From DATBFX01 sp036558305 (GTDB taxonomy: Bacteria; Chloroflexota; Chloroflexia; Thermomicrobiales; UBA6265): a stretch of 15,284 bases of DNA. The stretch spans positions 1-15,284 of the forward strand of contig DATBFX010000620.1 in assembly GCA_036558305.1 (NCBI GenBank), read 5' to 3'. The notes below the pieces were generated by a model. That model was not told where the DNA came from. It ran no database searches and worked only from the letters and a program-made list of their open reading frames with translations. This document shows, piece by piece, positions 14,801 through 15,284 of the stretch (the first letter of the stretch is position 1; every line of letters begins with the position of its first letter). A program made the position numbers and the translations under genes.

Positions 14801-14830
14801 TTGACGTGCCGCGGGCGCGGCCCCTATAAT
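14801..14830 (+). promoter_or_regulatory. Strong sigma70-type promoter of the tRNA cluster
   Basis: TTGACG (14801-14806) is followed after 18 bases by the perfect -10 TATAAT (14825-14830). Transcription would begin near 14837, about 15 bases before the first tRNA. The intervening spacer is a GC-rich discriminator-like run. The -35 begins 9 bases after the larA stop codon, and no terminator separates the two, so some read-through from larA is possible. Confidence 0.82.
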
Positions 14831-14851
14831 TCCGTGGCCAATCGGCACCAC

Positions 14852-14937
14852 GCCCAGGTGGCGGAACTGGCAGACGCGCTAGCTTGAGGGGCTAGTGACC
14901 AATTACGGTCGTGGGGGTTCAAATCCCTTCCTGGGCA
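14852..14937 (+). tRNA. tRNA-Leu (anticodon GAG)
   Basis: The acceptor stem GCCCAGG pairs with CCTGGGC at the 3' end. The anticodon stem CTAGC/GCTAG closes the 7-base loop TTGAGGG, giving anticodon GAG. A long variable arm (about 18 bases, GACC...GGTC) marks it as a class II tRNA, as expected for leucine. T-arm loop TTCAAAT. Discriminator A at 14937 is followed by CCG, so the terminal CCA is not fully encoded and the last base must be added after transcription. Confidence 0.96.
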
Positions 14938-14942
14938 CCGCA

Positions 14943-15032
14943 CGAGTCGCAAGTGACAAGTAGCAAGTGACAAGTTTGACTGGCTTGCCGCCTAAGAGTA
15001 CTTGTAACTTTCCACTTGACACTTGGAACTCG
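14943..15032. repeat. Mirrored heptad repeat between tRNA-Leu and tRNA-Val
   Basis: The left half (14943-14977) contains four consecutive 7-nt units of type CAAGTNN (CAAGTGA, CAAGTAG, CAAGTGA, CAAGTTT). The right half (14998-15032) is an imperfect reverse complement of about 35 bases with the same 7-nt period; roughly three quarters of positions pair, mismatches lying mainly at the variable unit positions. A 20-base loop joins the halves. It fills nearly all of the 103-base spacer, so the primary transcript would carry a long hairpin between the two tRNAs, perhaps guiding processing or ending some transcripts. That role is inference. Confidence 0.85.
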
Positions 15033-15040
15033 TTCGCGGC

Positions 15041-15113
15041 GGGCGATTAGCTCAGCTGGGAGAGCGCCACGTTTACACCGTGGATGTCAGAGGTTCGAGC
15101 CCTCTATCGCCCA
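15041..15113 (+). tRNA. tRNA-Val (anticodon UAC)
   Basis: A 73-base cloverleaf: acceptor GGGCGAT/ATCGCCC, D-arm GCTC...GAGC, anticodon stem CCACG/CGTGG around loop TTTACAC with anticodon TAC, T-arm AGAGG/CCTCT with loop TTCGAGC, and discriminator A. It is followed by CCG, so CCA is not completely encoded. It lies 22 bases before tRNA-Phe, with a small hairpin (AGAAGG-TCG-CCTTCT, 15119-15133) in the gap that may help processing. Confidence 0.97.
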
Positions 15114-15135
15114 CCGCAAGAAGGTCGCCTTCTGC

Positions 15136-15211
15136 GCCAAGGTAGCTCAGTTGGTAGAGCTCACGACTGAAAATCGTGCGGTCGGCAGTTCGAGTCTGCC
15201 CCTTGGCACCA
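15136..15211 (+). tRNA. tRNA-Phe (anticodon GAA), CCA encoded
   Basis: Acceptor GCCAAGG/CCTTGGC, D-arm GCTC...GAGC, anticodon stem CACGA/TCGTG around loop CTGAAAA with anticodon GAA, T-arm GGCAG/CTGCC with loop TTCGAGT, and discriminator A at 15208 followed by an encoded CCA (15209-15211). It is the last recognisable gene in the window and shares the promoter of the cluster. Confidence 0.97.
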
Positions 15212-15221
15212 CCGTCTCTCC

Positions 15222-15279
15222 TGAAATCTTCATTGCCTCAAGATCGCAATGACCCCGGTTCACGGCCCTGAGTAACCGG
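15222..15279. repeat. Two short hairpins after the tRNA cluster
   Basis: TCATTGC (15230-15236) and GCAATGA (15246-15252) form a 7-bp stem with a 9-base loop; CCGGTT (15255-15260) and AACCGG (15274-15279) form a second, 6-bp stem. Neither is followed by a T-run inside the window. On the minus strand the first begins GTCATTGCGA, wording that resembles dispersed GTCATTGCGA-type repeats I recall from other bacterial genomes. They could end the tRNA transcript or be a repeat remnant; the window stops too soon to tell. Confidence 0.4.
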
Positions 15280-15284
15280 CAGGT

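Noticed and set aside
13529..14851. 440-codon minus-strand frame antisense to larA
   Set aside because: Shadow of the larA homologue, whose motifs are all on the plus strand; it would also run through the tRNA promoter.
15016..15252. 78-codon frame over tRNA-Val and tRNA-Phe
   Set aside because: The sequence is occupied by two perfect tRNA cloverleaves; protein coding there is an artefact commonly seen over tRNA genes.

Overview
This 15.3 kb window is GC-rich, gene-dense bacterial chromosome. Every recognisable gene is housekeeping or catabolic, and no phage, plasmid, transposase, CRISPR or toxin-antitoxin genes are visible. The fused shikimate kinase/3-dehydroquinate synthase, an LDH-like malate dehydrogenase, a YchF with an unusual P-loop, a nickel hydroxyacid racemase homologue, a Tat-exported peptide-type binding protein and the style of dispersed inverted repeats together suggest a member of Chloroflexota, perhaps of the Thermomicrobia/Sphaerobacter type. 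That placement is inference from gene content, not a computed result.

Layout. 1-2139 (+): the 3' part of a YtcJ-type amidohydrolase, a UPF0173 metallo-beta-lactamase-fold hydrolase, a large perfect inverted repeat, and a small unrecognised protein. 2175-7736 (-): read in the direction of transcription, a peptide/nickel-type ABC importer set (Tat-exported binding protein, a structured heptad-repeat spacer, two permeases), then a YbaK-family deacylase and the YchF ATPase. No ATPase subunits are present. A good sigma70-type promoter lies upstream of the binding protein. 7950-9620 (-): the aroKB fusion. 9699-11195 (+): glycerol kinase, divergent from aroKB. 11196-11401: a MITE/REP-like element. 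11402-13329 (-): malate dehydrogenase followed by a DUF697-like membrane protein. 13466-14791 (+): a LarA-family nickel racemase, divergent from mdh across an almost symmetric -10 element. 14801-15211 (+): a strong promoter and three tRNAs (Leu-GAG, Val-UAC, Phe-GAA), with a second heptad-repeat inverted structure between the first two.

Functionally, the importer brings in oligopeptides or similar solutes, and its missing ATPase must be encoded elsewhere. Glycerol kinase feeds triose metabolism and AroKB serves aromatic amino acid synthesis. The LarA homologue beside mdh raises the testable idea of D-malate or another D-2-hydroxyacid being converted to the L form for oxidation.

I did not find a clearly new multi-gene system. 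The most unusual material is non-coding: four inverted-repeat structures in intergenic gaps, two of them built from 7-nt tandem units in mirrored arrays. The pseudo-GTPase/DUF697 protein and the LarA-MDH pairing are the next most interesting items.
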